Origin: Acidobacteriota bacterium
GTDB lineage: Bacteria > Acidobacteriota > Vicinamibacteria > Vicinamibacterales > UBA2999
Assembly: GCA_021730945.1 (NCBI GenBank)
Contig: JAKFYH010000006.1
Location: forward strand, 1 to 64,000
Direction: 5' to 3'
DNA: 64,000 nt
This document shows, one piece after another, positions 18,480 through 26,593 of this stretch. The position numbers and the translations under genes are program-made. The notes beneath the pieces are model-generated. The model had not been told where the DNA came from and searched no databases. It was given only the letters and a program-made list of their open reading frames with translations. Numbering within the stretch: position 1 is the first letter of the stretch; each line of letters starts with the position of its first letter.

Positions 18480-19904
18480 ATGCCCGACCCAGGCCAGGGA
18501 ATGAGCCGCGTCTGCCCTTCGTGCGGCCGCCGTCTCCCCAAATCGGTGTCCGTGTGCCGCTGTGGCCTCGAAGTGCTGGCGGCGGAAGACGAAGCGGCAG
18601 ACGAGACGGGCCCCGCCGGGGGCCGATCGCCGGCCACCCTGGCCGCCGGTGCCCTGTTGCTGGCCGCTCTGGCTGGCGCGGGCTATTGGTTCGTGTCGGC
18701 GCCGGGCGCTGCCGACGCCGAAGGGCAAAGGGCGATCACCAGCCCGGCTGATCCGGAAAACCTCCGGGCTCCATCCGCGGGTGATCCCGCCCAGTCCACC
18801 GCCGATCCCCCGGCCGAGGTGTCTCTGGCGCGCCGGGCATGGGACGCGGAACGGGCCCTTGCCGACATGCGGCCGGCCGGCGACGCCGCACCGGCACCCG
18901 CGCCAGTGGCCGCACCCATGGCTGCCGCGTCCATTGAGGACATGGTTGGCCTGGTCATGCCGGCCGTCGTCCTGGTCGAGACCTCGACGGGCCGCGGCAG
19001 CGGTTTCTTCGTGCGGCCAGATACCGTCATCACCAACGCGCATGTGGTGAAAGACGACGGCTTCGTCCGGCTGCGCCGCATGGACGGCACCAACACGACC
19101 GCCCGTGTCGACTTGAAGTCGCCGGCTTTCGACATCGCGATTCTCAAGGTAGCCGCGGCGGCCGCCGGCCAGGTGGTCATCCCCATGGGATCGGCCGAGA
19201 CCCTGCGCCCGGGCCAGGAGGTCGTAATGATCGGCTCGGCGCTTGGCACACTGCAGAACAGCGTGACGCGCGGGATCGTGAGCGGCGTGCGCCGATCGGG
19301 CGAGGCGACGCTGGTGCAGACCGACGCCTCGGCGAACCCGGGCAACAGCGGCGGTCCGCTGCTCGATCGCCAGGGCGTGGCCATCGGCATCACGACCATG
19401 GGCTATCGCGACCAGCAGGGACTGAACTTCGCCGTTGCGATCGATCACGCCCGCGCGATCCTCGAAGGCCGGGTGGCCCCGCCCGGCTCGCTTCCCCTGG
19501 CGCTGGACGAGGTCAAGGCGCTACCCCCGGCTGGGTCTGATGCCGATCGGGTTCGCGACGAGGGCCAGCGGGCGTTTCTCGCCGCCATCGGGCAACTGGC
19601 GCGCCAGGCTGACGCGCTCGACGGCGATTGGCGGCAGTTCCGCAGATCGTGCTTCACGGCAACGATCAGCGGCTCGTTCAGCCGCGAGTGGTTCGTGATG
19701 TTCACGCCGGGCGCGATTACGGCGGCGCAGTCGGGCGGCGGATCGTGCGCGGCCTTCCTGGTGGAGTTTCAGGCCGACACCGGCCGGATGGCTGCCGAGA
19801 TGCGCGCCGCGCTCGATCGGGCGCGGCGGACGAGCGTGCTGCCGGGCGTGGTGCGCGATGCGCTGCGGTCGAGCCGGCTCGAGTTCGACGGCTGGGACCG
19901 ATAG
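18480..19904 (+). CDS. Membrane-anchored trypsin-like serine protease (S1C) with N-terminal zinc ribbon
   Basis: 474 residues. An N-terminal cytoplasmic zinc ribbon (C12, C15, C26, C28; CPSCGRRLPKSVSVCRCG) is followed by one membrane helix (about 52-74) and a Pro/Ala-rich linker. A DegP-like chymotrypsin-fold protease domain (about 155-330) comes next, with catalytic H188 (TNAHVV), D218 (FDIAIL) and S290 (GNSGGPLL). No PDZ domain is evident; the C-terminal 130 or so residues are unassigned. ATG 18501 is an alternative start that would keep the zinc ribbon. The cytoplasmic sensor-like ribbon joined to an external protease suggests signal-responsive quality control (inference). Confidence 0.85.
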   Translation: MPDPGQGMSRVCPSCGRRLPKSVSVCRCGLEVLAAEDEAADETGPAGGRSPATLAAGALLLAALAGAGYWFVSAPGAADAEGQRAITSPADPENLRAPSAGDPAQSTADPPAEVSLARRAWDAERALADMRPAGDAAPAPAPVAAPMAAASIEDMVGLVMPAVVLVETSTGRGSGFFVRPDTVITNAHVVKDDGFVRLRRMDGTNTTARVDLKSPAFDIAILKVAAAAAGQVVIPMGSAETLRPGQEVVMIGSALGTLQNSVTRGIVSGVRRSGEATLVQTDASANPGNSGGPLLDRQGVAIGITTMGYRDQQGLNFAVAIDHARAILEGRVAPPGSLPLALDEVKALPPAGSDADRVRDEGQRAFLAAIGQLARQADALDGDWRQFRRSCFTATISGSFSREWFVMFTPGAITAAQSGGGSCAAFLVEFQADTGRMAAEMRAALDRARRTSVLPGVVRDALRSSRLEFDGWDR

Positions 19905-19940
19905 GCGATTGGCGACCATTCTGTGAGATCGTAGGCCGTC

Positions 19941-20540
19941 GTGACCACGAAAGCCCTGTTCGCCACCGTCCTGTCGACTGCCGTGCTGCTGGCGACAATT
20001 CACGCCGCCCCTGAGATCACGGTGGTGATCGAGACCTCGGCGGGAGTAATCGAGGTGGCCGTCGACCCGGTGCACGCGCCGATTACCACGGCCAATTTCC
20101 TGCGCTACGTCGACGCCGGGATGTACGACGGCGGCCGGTTTCATCGCGCCGTCCGGCTCGACAACCAGGCCCGGCAGGACGTGCTGATCGAGGTGATCCA
20201 GGGCGGCCGCGATCCTGCCCAGGCCAAGGCCCGGCCCGGCTTTGGCGCCATTCCACTCGAGCGAACGTCGGTGACCACACTGACCCATGTCGATGGCGCC
20301 ATCTCCATGGCGCGCGGCAACACCGCCGACAGCGGATCGTCGGACTTCTTCCTGTGCGTGGGCCCACAACCATCGCTGGACTTTGGCGGCGCCCGGGCCG
20401 CCGACGGCCAGGGCTTCGCGGCCTTTGGCCGCGTCACCCGCGGCATGGAGGTGGTGCGCAAGATCCAGGCAGCCCGCACCAACGAGCGCGAGCAGCTGCT
20501 CGCGCCGGTCATGATCGTGCGGGTGTCGCGGAAGCAGTGA
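19941..20540 (+). CDS. Secreted cyclophilin-type peptidyl-prolyl cis-trans isomerase
   Basis: 199 residues from GTG 19941. A signal peptide covers about 1-22 (LFATVLSTAVLLATIHA). The cyclophilin core follows (ITTANFLRYVDAGMYDGGRFHRAVR, then SMARGNTADSGSSDFFLCVG and FAAFGRVTRGMEVV). The usual FHRVI...QGG and S-Q-FFI elements appear in modified form: the FFICLG-type motif is FFLCVG, and the sequence before QGG contains an insertion (RLDNQARQDVLIEVIQGG). It would assist proline isomerisation in periplasmic folding, and it follows the anchored protease gene by 36 bp, suggesting an envelope protein-quality pair. Confidence 0.85.
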   Translation: MTTKALFATVLSTAVLLATIHAAPEITVVIETSAGVIEVAVDPVHAPITTANFLRYVDAGMYDGGRFHRAVRLDNQARQDVLIEVIQGGRDPAQAKARPGFGAIPLERTSVTTLTHVDGAISMARGNTADSGSSDFFLCVGPQPSLDFGGARAADGQGFAAFGRVTRGMEVVRKIQAARTNEREQLLAPVMIVRVSRKQ

Positions 20541-20555
20541 TAGCATTCGCGCTCG

Positions 20556-21650
20556 ATGCAATTTCGCGGCGACATCGCCACCCCCGCCCTGCTCCTCGAC
20601 CTCGATGCGTTTGAATCCAACCTCGCGGCCATGGCCACGCACCTGCGGGACCGAGGCAAGCGGTTTCGGCCGCACGGCAAGACACACAAGTGTCCCGAGG
20701 TGGCGCGGGCGCAGATCGCGGCCGGCGCGGTGGGTTGTTGCGCGGCCAGGCTGGCCGAGGCCGAGGTGTTTGCCGACCATGGCATCCCCGGCCTGCTGGT
20801 CACTACCGCCGTGGTCGGCAGCGGCAAGCTTGCCCGTGCCGTGGGCCTGGCGGCGCGGGCGCCGGACACCGTCTTCTGTGTCGACGATCAGGACAACGCG
20901 CGGGAACTGAATGCGGTGGCGCGGGCGGCCGGCGTGATCGTGCATGTGGCGATCGACCTCTACTTCGGCCGCACCGGGGTGCCGCCGGGCGAACCGGCGC
21001 TGGCACTGGCCAGGGTCATCGCGGCCCTGCCCAACCTGGCGCTGGCCGGCCTGCAGTCCTACGACGGCGAGGCCTCGCATACCACGCCGTTCGCGGCGCG
21101 CAAGGCGCGCACCGACGATTCGATGGGCCGCGCCATCGCGACGAGGACGCTGATCGAGCGCGACGGCATCCCCTGCCCGATGATCACCGGCGGCTCGACC
21201 GGCACCTACCGCTTCGACGCTGACAATCCCGGCGTCACCGAGCTGCAGCCCGGCAGTTTCATCTTCATGGACATTGACTACGGCCGCATCGGCGGCGCCG
21301 ACGGTCCCGAGTACCGCGATTTCAAGAATGCGCTCACGGTGATGACCACCGTGGTCTCGCGGCCGCCCGGATTTGCCATCGTCGACGGCGGCTACAAGGC
21401 CTTCTCCACCGATCGGCCGTTCACGCCGCGGCCGGTGAACCTGGCGGGCGTCACCTACGGGTGGGCCGGCGACGAACACGGCCGGCTGGACCTGGCCCAC
21501 GCGGCGAGCGAGGTCACGGTCGGCGACCGCATCGAGTTCATCCCGCCACACTGCGACCCCACCGTCAACCTGTACGATCATATTCATGCCCTGCGCGGCG
21601 ACCGGGTCGAAGCGGTGTGGCCGATCGCCGCCCGCGGCAAGAGCCAGTAG
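20556..21650 (+). CDS. D-threonine aldolase / D-serine dehydratase-like PLP enzyme
   Basis: 364 residues. Fold-type III PLP enzyme (alanine-racemase-like N-terminal barrel plus DSD1-like C-terminal domain). Seen: the PLP lysine region RPHGKTHKCPE (K42 likely), the phosphate-binding GGSTGTYR, and the metal-binding HCDPTVNLYD near the C-terminus, which this family uses for a divalent metal. Members cleave D-3-hydroxy amino acids to glycine plus an aldehyde, or dehydrate D-serine; erythro-3-hydroxyaspartate aldolase belongs to the same family. TAGCAT ends 9 nt before the ATG. The next gene starts 3 bp after the stop, so it is almost certainly in one operon with the dehydrogenase and carrier. Confidence 0.87.
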   Translation: MQFRGDIATPALLLDLDAFESNLAAMATHLRDRGKRFRPHGKTHKCPEVARAQIAAGAVGCCAARLAEAEVFADHGIPGLLVTTAVVGSGKLARAVGLAARAPDTVFCVDDQDNARELNAVARAAGVIVHVAIDLYFGRTGVPPGEPALALARVIAALPNLALAGLQSYDGEASHTTPFAARKARTDDSMGRAIATRTLIERDGIPCPMITGGSTGTYRFDADNPGVTELQPGSFIFMDIDYGRIGGADGPEYRDFKNALTVMTTVVSRPPGFAIVDGGYKAFSTDRPFTPRPVNLAGVTYGWAGDEHGRLDLAHAASEVTVGDRIEFIPPHCDPTVNLYDHIHALRGDRVEAVWPIAARGKSQ

Positions 21651-21653
21651 GCG

Positions 21654-24539
21654 ATGAGCGAGGCCCTCAGGCGGGAACTGGCCGCTGCGGTGGATGGCGA
21701 GGTGCGCTTCGACAGGGTTTCGAGAGCGCTGTACTCGACCGACGCCAGCGTCTACCAGATCGAGCCACTGGGCGTGGTCATCCCGCGGACAGCCGAGGCG
21801 GTGAGCAGGGCGGTCGGCATCGCGGCGCGGCATGGAGTGCCGATCACACCGCGCGGGGCCGGCACGTCGCAGGCGGGACAGGCCATTGGCGCCGGGCTGG
21901 TGCTCGATACCTCGAAGCACTTGAATCGCATCGTCGAGATCAATCCCGGCGAGCGCTGGGCGCGCGTCGAACCCGGGGTCGTGCTGGACGAGTTGAATGC
22001 CGCGTTGCGGCCGTACCACCTGCGCTTCGCTCCTGACGTGTCGTCAGCCAGCCGGGCCACCCTCGGCGGCATGATGGCCAACAACTCCAGCGGCGCGCGG
22101 TCGGTGTTGTACGGCAAGACCATCGACCATGTCCGCGAACAGCACGTGGTGCTGTCGGACGGCGCGCTGGCACACCTGCGGCCGCTGAGCGCGGCTCAGT
22201 ATGCGGAGGCGCGGCAGGGCGACAGCATTGCCGCCCGCGCCTATCGGGCGGTGCCGGCGCTCGGCCAGCGCCACGCCGCCGAGATCGATCGCCGGTTTCC
22301 CAAGGTGCTGCGCCGCGTCGGCGGCTACAACCTCGACCAGTTCGTCGACGCCGGGCGCGCGGTCGACCTGACCCGCATCATGGTCGGCTCGGAAGGCACG
22401 CTCGGCTTCATTGTCGAGGCGAAGATCGGCCTGGTGCCGTTGCCGGCGAGCAAGGCGGTGCTCACGATCGAGTTCGATGAGCTGCTGGCGGCGCTCGGCG
22501 CCACACCGCTGATCCTCCGGCATGGGCCGTCGGCGGTCGAAGTGATGGACGACTTCATCCTGCGTCACGCGCAGGGCCACACCGCGCTCGAGACACAACG
22601 GCGCTCGATGATCGATCGCGACGGCTCGGCCTTGCTGTGCGTGGAGTTCTACGCGGAACACGCTGACGAGCTGCCCGGGCGACTTGACGCGGTGGAACGC
22701 GATCTGCGGGGCGCCGGCATTGACTGCCGCTGCCGGCAGGTAATCGATCCGTCGGCGCAGGCGCGCATCTGGAGTTTCCGCGAGGCCGCGCTCGGACTGT
22801 CGACCGCCATGAAGTCCGACGGCAAGGCGATCTCCTTCGTCGAAGACACCGCCGTCGCCCCCGAGAAACTGCGCGACTACATCGAGCGCTTCATCCGCAT
22901 TGTCGAACGCCACGACACCGTGGCGGGGGTCTACGCGCACGCCTCGGTGGGCTGCCTGCATGTGCGGCCGGTCGTCAACCTGAAGACCGCTCGCGGCGTG
23001 GCCGTGTTCGAAGCCATTGCCGGCGAGGTGGCCGACCTGGTGCTGGAGTTCGGCGGCGCGCTGTCAGGTGAGCACGGCGACGGGCTGGTGCGCGGCGCCT
23101 TCAACGAGCGGATGTTCGGCAGCGAGCTCTACCAGGCGTTTCGCGAGGTCAAGCGGACCTTTGATCCGCACGGTCTCTTCAATCCCGGCCGCATCGTCGA
23201 CACTCCGCCGATCACGTCGCACCTGCGCTTCGGCGCCGGCTACCAGACCCCCACGCCGGTCACCTTCTTCGACTACTCCGATCACAACGGCTTCGGCGGC
23301 GCGGTCGAGATGTGCAGCGGCGTCGGCCTCTGCCGCAAGAAGCGCGAGGGGACGATGTGCCCGTCGTACATGGTGACTGAAGACGAGGCGCACTCGACAC
23401 GCGGACGGGCCAACGTGCTGCGGCTGGCGATGAGCGGGCGCCTGGGCGAGGCCGGGTTGGCGGATGCCGGCGTGCATGAGGTGCTCGACCTTTGCCTCGA
23501 GTGCCGTGCGTGCAAGTCGGAATGCCCGGTCGGCGTCGACGTGGCCAGGTTCAAGAGCGAGTTTCTGGCCGGATACTGGGAGCGGCACGGGCTGTCGGCC
23601 AGCGCCCAGGTGTTTGGCCACGCGCGCTCGGCCGCTGAATGGGCGAGCATGCTGGCACCGGTCTCGAATGCGCTGGCGGGCAGTGGGCCGGCGCGGTGGC
23701 TGGCCGAAACCACCGTCGGCATCGATCGCCGGCGCCAGTTGCCGCAGTTCACGAGGCGGACATTGCGCAAGCGGATGGCCGGGCGTCGTTCCCCGGTGGC
23801 CGCGCCGAGGTCGGCTCTGTTTGTCGACACCTTCACCGAGTTCGAGGATCCCGAAATCGGCGTCGCCGCCGTCGACGTGCTGGATGCGGCAGGCCTCGGC
23901 GCCCGGCTGGCCCCCAACGTGTGTTGCGGACGCCCGCTGATATCGCAGGGACTGCTGCGCGAAGCCCGCAAGCAGGCCGAGGCCAACGTGCACGCACTCT
24001 ACGGCCTGGCCGCGCAAGGTACGGCGATCGTCTTCGTGGAGCCCAGTTGCCTGTCGGCAGTCCGCGAGGACGCACCCGGTTTGTTGCGTGGCGAGATGCA
24101 GCGGCGGGCGCGCGTCATCGCCGGCGCTTCGGTGCTGTTCGAGGAGTACCTCGAGGGCGAGCTGGCGGCCGGCCGCGCGGCACTCCGGTTCGGGCGCGGG
24201 CCGGCCCGGGTGCAGTTGCATCCGCATTGCCACCAGCGCGCGATGGGCCTGGCGGCGCCGGCGCGATCACTGCTGGCCCGCATTCCCGGCGCCGAGGTCA
24301 CCGACCTCGAGGCCGGCTGCTGCGGCATGGCCGGGTCGTTCGGCTACACCCGTGATCACTACGACGTCTCACGCGCCATCGGCGAGCGCAAGCTGCTGCC
24401 GGCCGCGCGCGCGCTCGATGCGGACGCCACGCTGGTGGCCGGCGGCACGTCGTGCCGGCATCAAGTGGCCCACTTCACCGGCGTGCACGCGGTGCACCCG
24501 GCCACCCTGCTCAGATCGCTCCTGGAGGAGACTCGATGA
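21654..24539 (+). CDS. FAD-linked 2-hydroxyacid dehydrogenase fused to iron-sulfur/CCG domains (GlcD-GlpC type)
   Basis: 961 residues. Part 1 is a VAO-type FAD-binding domain (about 20-210; VVIPRTAEAVSRAV, TPRGAGTSQAGQA) and its C-terminal cap (about 240-520; SGEHGDGLVRG). Part 2 has two ferredoxin-type cysteine clusters (CSGVGLCRKKREGTMCPSYM near 550; CLECRACKSECPVGVD near 620). Part 3 has paired cysteine-rich CCG modules (CCGRPLISQG; CHQRAMG...AGCCGMAGSFGY). This single-chain layout matches D-lactate, D-2-hydroxyglutarate or glycolate dehydrogenases such as YdiJ. The substrate is open. It overlaps the carrier gene as ATGA. Confidence 0.9.
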   Translation: MSEALRRELAAAVDGEVRFDRVSRALYSTDASVYQIEPLGVVIPRTAEAVSRAVGIAARHGVPITPRGAGTSQAGQAIGAGLVLDTSKHLNRIVEINPGERWARVEPGVVLDELNAALRPYHLRFAPDVSSASRATLGGMMANNSSGARSVLYGKTIDHVREQHVVLSDGALAHLRPLSAAQYAEARQGDSIAARAYRAVPALGQRHAAEIDRRFPKVLRRVGGYNLDQFVDAGRAVDLTRIMVGSEGTLGFIVEAKIGLVPLPASKAVLTIEFDELLAALGATPLILRHGPSAVEVMDDFILRHAQGHTALETQRRSMIDRDGSALLCVEFYAEHADELPGRLDAVERDLRGAGIDCRCRQVIDPSAQARIWSFREAALGLSTAMKSDGKAISFVEDTAVAPEKLRDYIERFIRIVERHDTVAGVYAHASVGCLHVRPVVNLKTARGVAVFEAIAGEVADLVLEFGGALSGEHGDGLVRGAFNERMFGSELYQAFREVKRTFDPHGLFNPGRIVDTPPITSHLRFGAGYQTPTPVTFFDYSDHNGFGGAVEMCSGVGLCRKKREGTMCPSYMVTEDEAHSTRGRANVLRLAMSGRLGEAGLADAGVHEVLDLCLECRACKSECPVGVDVARFKSEFLAGYWERHGLSASAQVFGHARSAAEWASMLAPVSNALAGSGPARWLAETTVGIDRRRQLPQFTRRTLRKRMAGRRSPVAAPRSALFVDTFTEFEDPEIGVAAVDVLDAAGLGARLAPNVCCGRPLISQGLLREARKQAEANVHALYGLAAQGTAIVFVEPSCLSAVREDAPGLLRGEMQRRARVIAGASVLFEEYLEGELAAGRAALRFGRGPARVQLHPHCHQRAMGLAAPARSLLARIPGAEVTDLEAGCCGMAGSFGYTRDHYDVSRAIGERKLLPAARALDADATLVAGGTSCRHQVAHFTGVHAVHPATLLRSLLEETR

Positions 24540-25807
24540 ATCTTGCCTGGATTTCGCTGTTGGCGCTGGTCATCGCCATCACGCTCAGCATCATCACGAG
24601 CGTCAACGTCGGTGTGGTCTCGCTTGCCTTCGCGTGGATCGTCGGCGTCTACCTGGGTGGCATGCCGCTCAATGCGGTGATCGGCGGGTTCCCGGTCCAG
24701 TTGTTCCTGACCCTCGTCGGCGTGACCCTGCTCTTTGGCATGGCCAACGTCAACGGCACCCTCGGGCGGGTGGCGACGCGCGCCGTCGGGTTGTGCCGCG
24801 GCAATGCCGGCGTGATTCCGGTGATGTTCTTCCTGATTGCCCTGGGCTTGTCGAGCATCGGGCCCGGCAACATCGGCACCACGGCGATCCTGGCGCCGAT
24901 GGCCATGGCGGTCGGCGCGCGCGCGGCGGTGCCGCCGTTCCTGATGGCGTTGATGGTGGGCAACGGCGCCCAGGCCGGGGCGCTGTCGCCGTTTGCCCCG
25001 ACCGGCGTGATCGTCAACGGCATCATGGATCGCATTGGACTGCCGGGCCACGAGTTGCAGACCTACGCCAACAACCTGCTGGCCCACGCGCTGGTGACCT
25101 TCGCCGCCTACCTGCTGTTCGGCGGTTGGCAGCTGTTTGCCAAGCGCCGGATCGAACCGATGATGTCCCAGAACGATCAGGCCGGTGCCCGCGGCAACGA
25201 CAGCCTGATCGACGCTGAGCCGTTCGAGTGGCTCCACTGGGTGACCCTCGGGATTCTGACTACCCTGGTCATGGTGGTGGTGTTCTTCGACATGCAGGTC
25301 GGGATGGCCGCCCTCACCGGCGCGGCGCTGCTCGCCCTGCTCAAGCCCGGTCACGAAAAGGAAGCCATCAAGAAGATGCCGTGGGGCGTGGTGATCCTGG
25401 TGTGCGGCGTCACCGTGCTGATTGGGGTGCTCGAGAAGACGCAGGGCATGTCGCTCTTTGCCGACCTGCTGGCGACCATCTCGACGTCGGGCACAGTGAC
25501 GCTCACCATCGGTTTTGTCACCGGCGTGGTCTCGGCCTACAGCAGCACGTCGGGAGTGGTGCTGCCCGCGTTTCTCCCCACCGTGCCGGCGCTGGCCGCG
25601 CAACTCGGCGCCGACCCGCTGGCCATCGCCTCGGCGATGAATGTCGGCGGCCACCTGGTGGATCTGTCGCCGCTGTCGACGATCGGCGCGCTGTGCATCG
25701 CCGCGCTGCCGCCCGAAGCCGATGCGAAGAAGCTGTTCAACCAGCTGCTGGCATGGGGCCTGTCGATGACCGTCGTGGGCGGCCTGATCTGCTGGGTACT
25801 GTTCTAG
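24536..25807 (+). CDS. MatC-type (SLC13-like) dicarboxylate/hydroxyacid carrier
   Basis: 423 residues from ATG 24536, which overlaps the stop of the dehydrogenase gene by 4 nt; the longer in-frame ORF start is not needed. About 10-12 membrane helices are visible. The N-terminal part reads like the MatC_N dicarboxylate carrier domain, and the helical hairpins carry GLSSIGPGNIGTTAILAPMA and the matching YSSTSGVVLPAFLPTVPALA, as in ion-transporter-superfamily permeases. It would import a carboxylate, plausibly the substrate of the adjacent dehydrogenase or aldolase (inference from coupling). Confidence 0.85.
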   Translation: MNLAWISLLALVIAITLSIITSVNVGVVSLAFAWIVGVYLGGMPLNAVIGGFPVQLFLTLVGVTLLFGMANVNGTLGRVATRAVGLCRGNAGVIPVMFFLIALGLSSIGPGNIGTTAILAPMAMAVGARAAVPPFLMALMVGNGAQAGALSPFAPTGVIVNGIMDRIGLPGHELQTYANNLLAHALVTFAAYLLFGGWQLFAKRRIEPMMSQNDQAGARGNDSLIDAEPFEWLHWVTLGILTTLVMVVVFFDMQVGMAALTGAALLALLKPGHEKEAIKKMPWGVVILVCGVTVLIGVLEKTQGMSLFADLLATISTSGTVTLTIGFVTGVVSAYSSTSGVVLPAFLPTVPALAAQLGADPLAIASAMNVGGHLVDLSPLSTIGALCIAALPPEADAKKLFNQLLAWGLSMTVVGGLICWVLF

Positions 25808-25816
25808 GGGAGGAGT

Positions 25817-26593
25817 TCAGGAAAAATTGGGCTTGCGGCCCTCGAGAAACGCCGCGACGCCTTCCTGGAAATCGGCGCTGCCATAACACTCGCGCAGGAT
25901 GTCGTCCGCCGAGCCGGCGGCCGGACGGCGGTGGTCGCGCAGCCGCAGCAGCATGGCCTTGGTCGCCGCGATGGTGCTGGGGGCGCGACTCGCGAGTGCC
26001 TCCGCCAGCTTGATCGCTTCACCGGGGAGCTGGTCCGCGGGCCAGACGCCGGTGGCCAGTCCCCGCCGGTAGGCCTCGTCGGCCTCGATCAGCCGGCCGC
26101 TCAGCAGCAGATCGCGGGTGGCGGCCACACCCAACACGTCGACCAGCCGCGCCGTATTGGCCATGGAGAGGCAATTCCCCAGCGTGCGCGCCACCGGGAC
26201 GCCGAAGCGCGCGCGGTCCGAGCACAGGCGGAAATCGCACGCCAGCGCGATCGCGCAGCCGCCGCCGACGGCGGCGCCGTCGACTTCGGCAATCGTGGGA
26301 ATCGACAGCCGCTCGATCCGGTCGATGACCGCGTCCAGCCGGCGCTCGTAGGCCACGCCGGCGTCGCCGGTGCTGAACTCCCTGAACTGCGCGATATCGG
26401 TGCCCGCCGCGAAGGCGCCCCCGGCTCCGCGTATGATGAGCACACGCACGTCGCCGGCCGCGTCGGCCGTTTCACACGCCGCGACGAGTGCGTCGTACAT
26501 CTCCCAGGTCAGCGCGTTGCGCGACTCGGGACGATTGAACGTCACCACTCCGACGGATCCGTTGATGTCCCAGTCCAGGTTGCTCGAAGGCAT
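25817..26593 (-). CDS. Enoyl-CoA hydratase/isomerase family protein
   Basis: 258 residues (crotonase fold). Seen: the CoA-site FNRPESRNALTWEMYDAL, oxyanion-hole segment FAAGTDIAQF and VDGAAVGGGCAIALACD. The second region reads RFGVPVARTLGNCLSMANTA, where classical hydratases carry catalytic glutamates, so it may be a variant isomerase or hydrolase. The ORF extends far upstream, but homology begins at ATG 26593. GAG lies 7 nt before that ATG. Its 5' end overlaps the 5' end of the divergent CoA-transferase gene by 29 bp. Confidence 0.88.
   Translation of the reverse strand: MPSSNLDWDINGSVGVVTFNRPESRNALTWEMYDALVAACETADAAGDVRVLIIRGAGGAFAAGTDIAQFREFSTGDAGVAYERRLDAVIDRIERLSIPTIAEVDGAAVGGGCAIALACDFRLCSDRARFGVPVARTLGNCLSMANTARLVDVLGVAATRDLLLSGRLIEADEAYRRGLATGVWPADQLPGEAIKLAEALASRAPSTIAATKAMLLRLRDHRRPAAGSADDILRECYGSADFQEGVAAFLEGRKPNFS

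Noticed and set aside
19521-22019. 832-codon minus-strand open frame across the protease, cyclophilin and aldolase genes
   Set aside because: It spans three well-supported plus-strand genes and reads as Arg/His/Gly-rich antisense with no motif.
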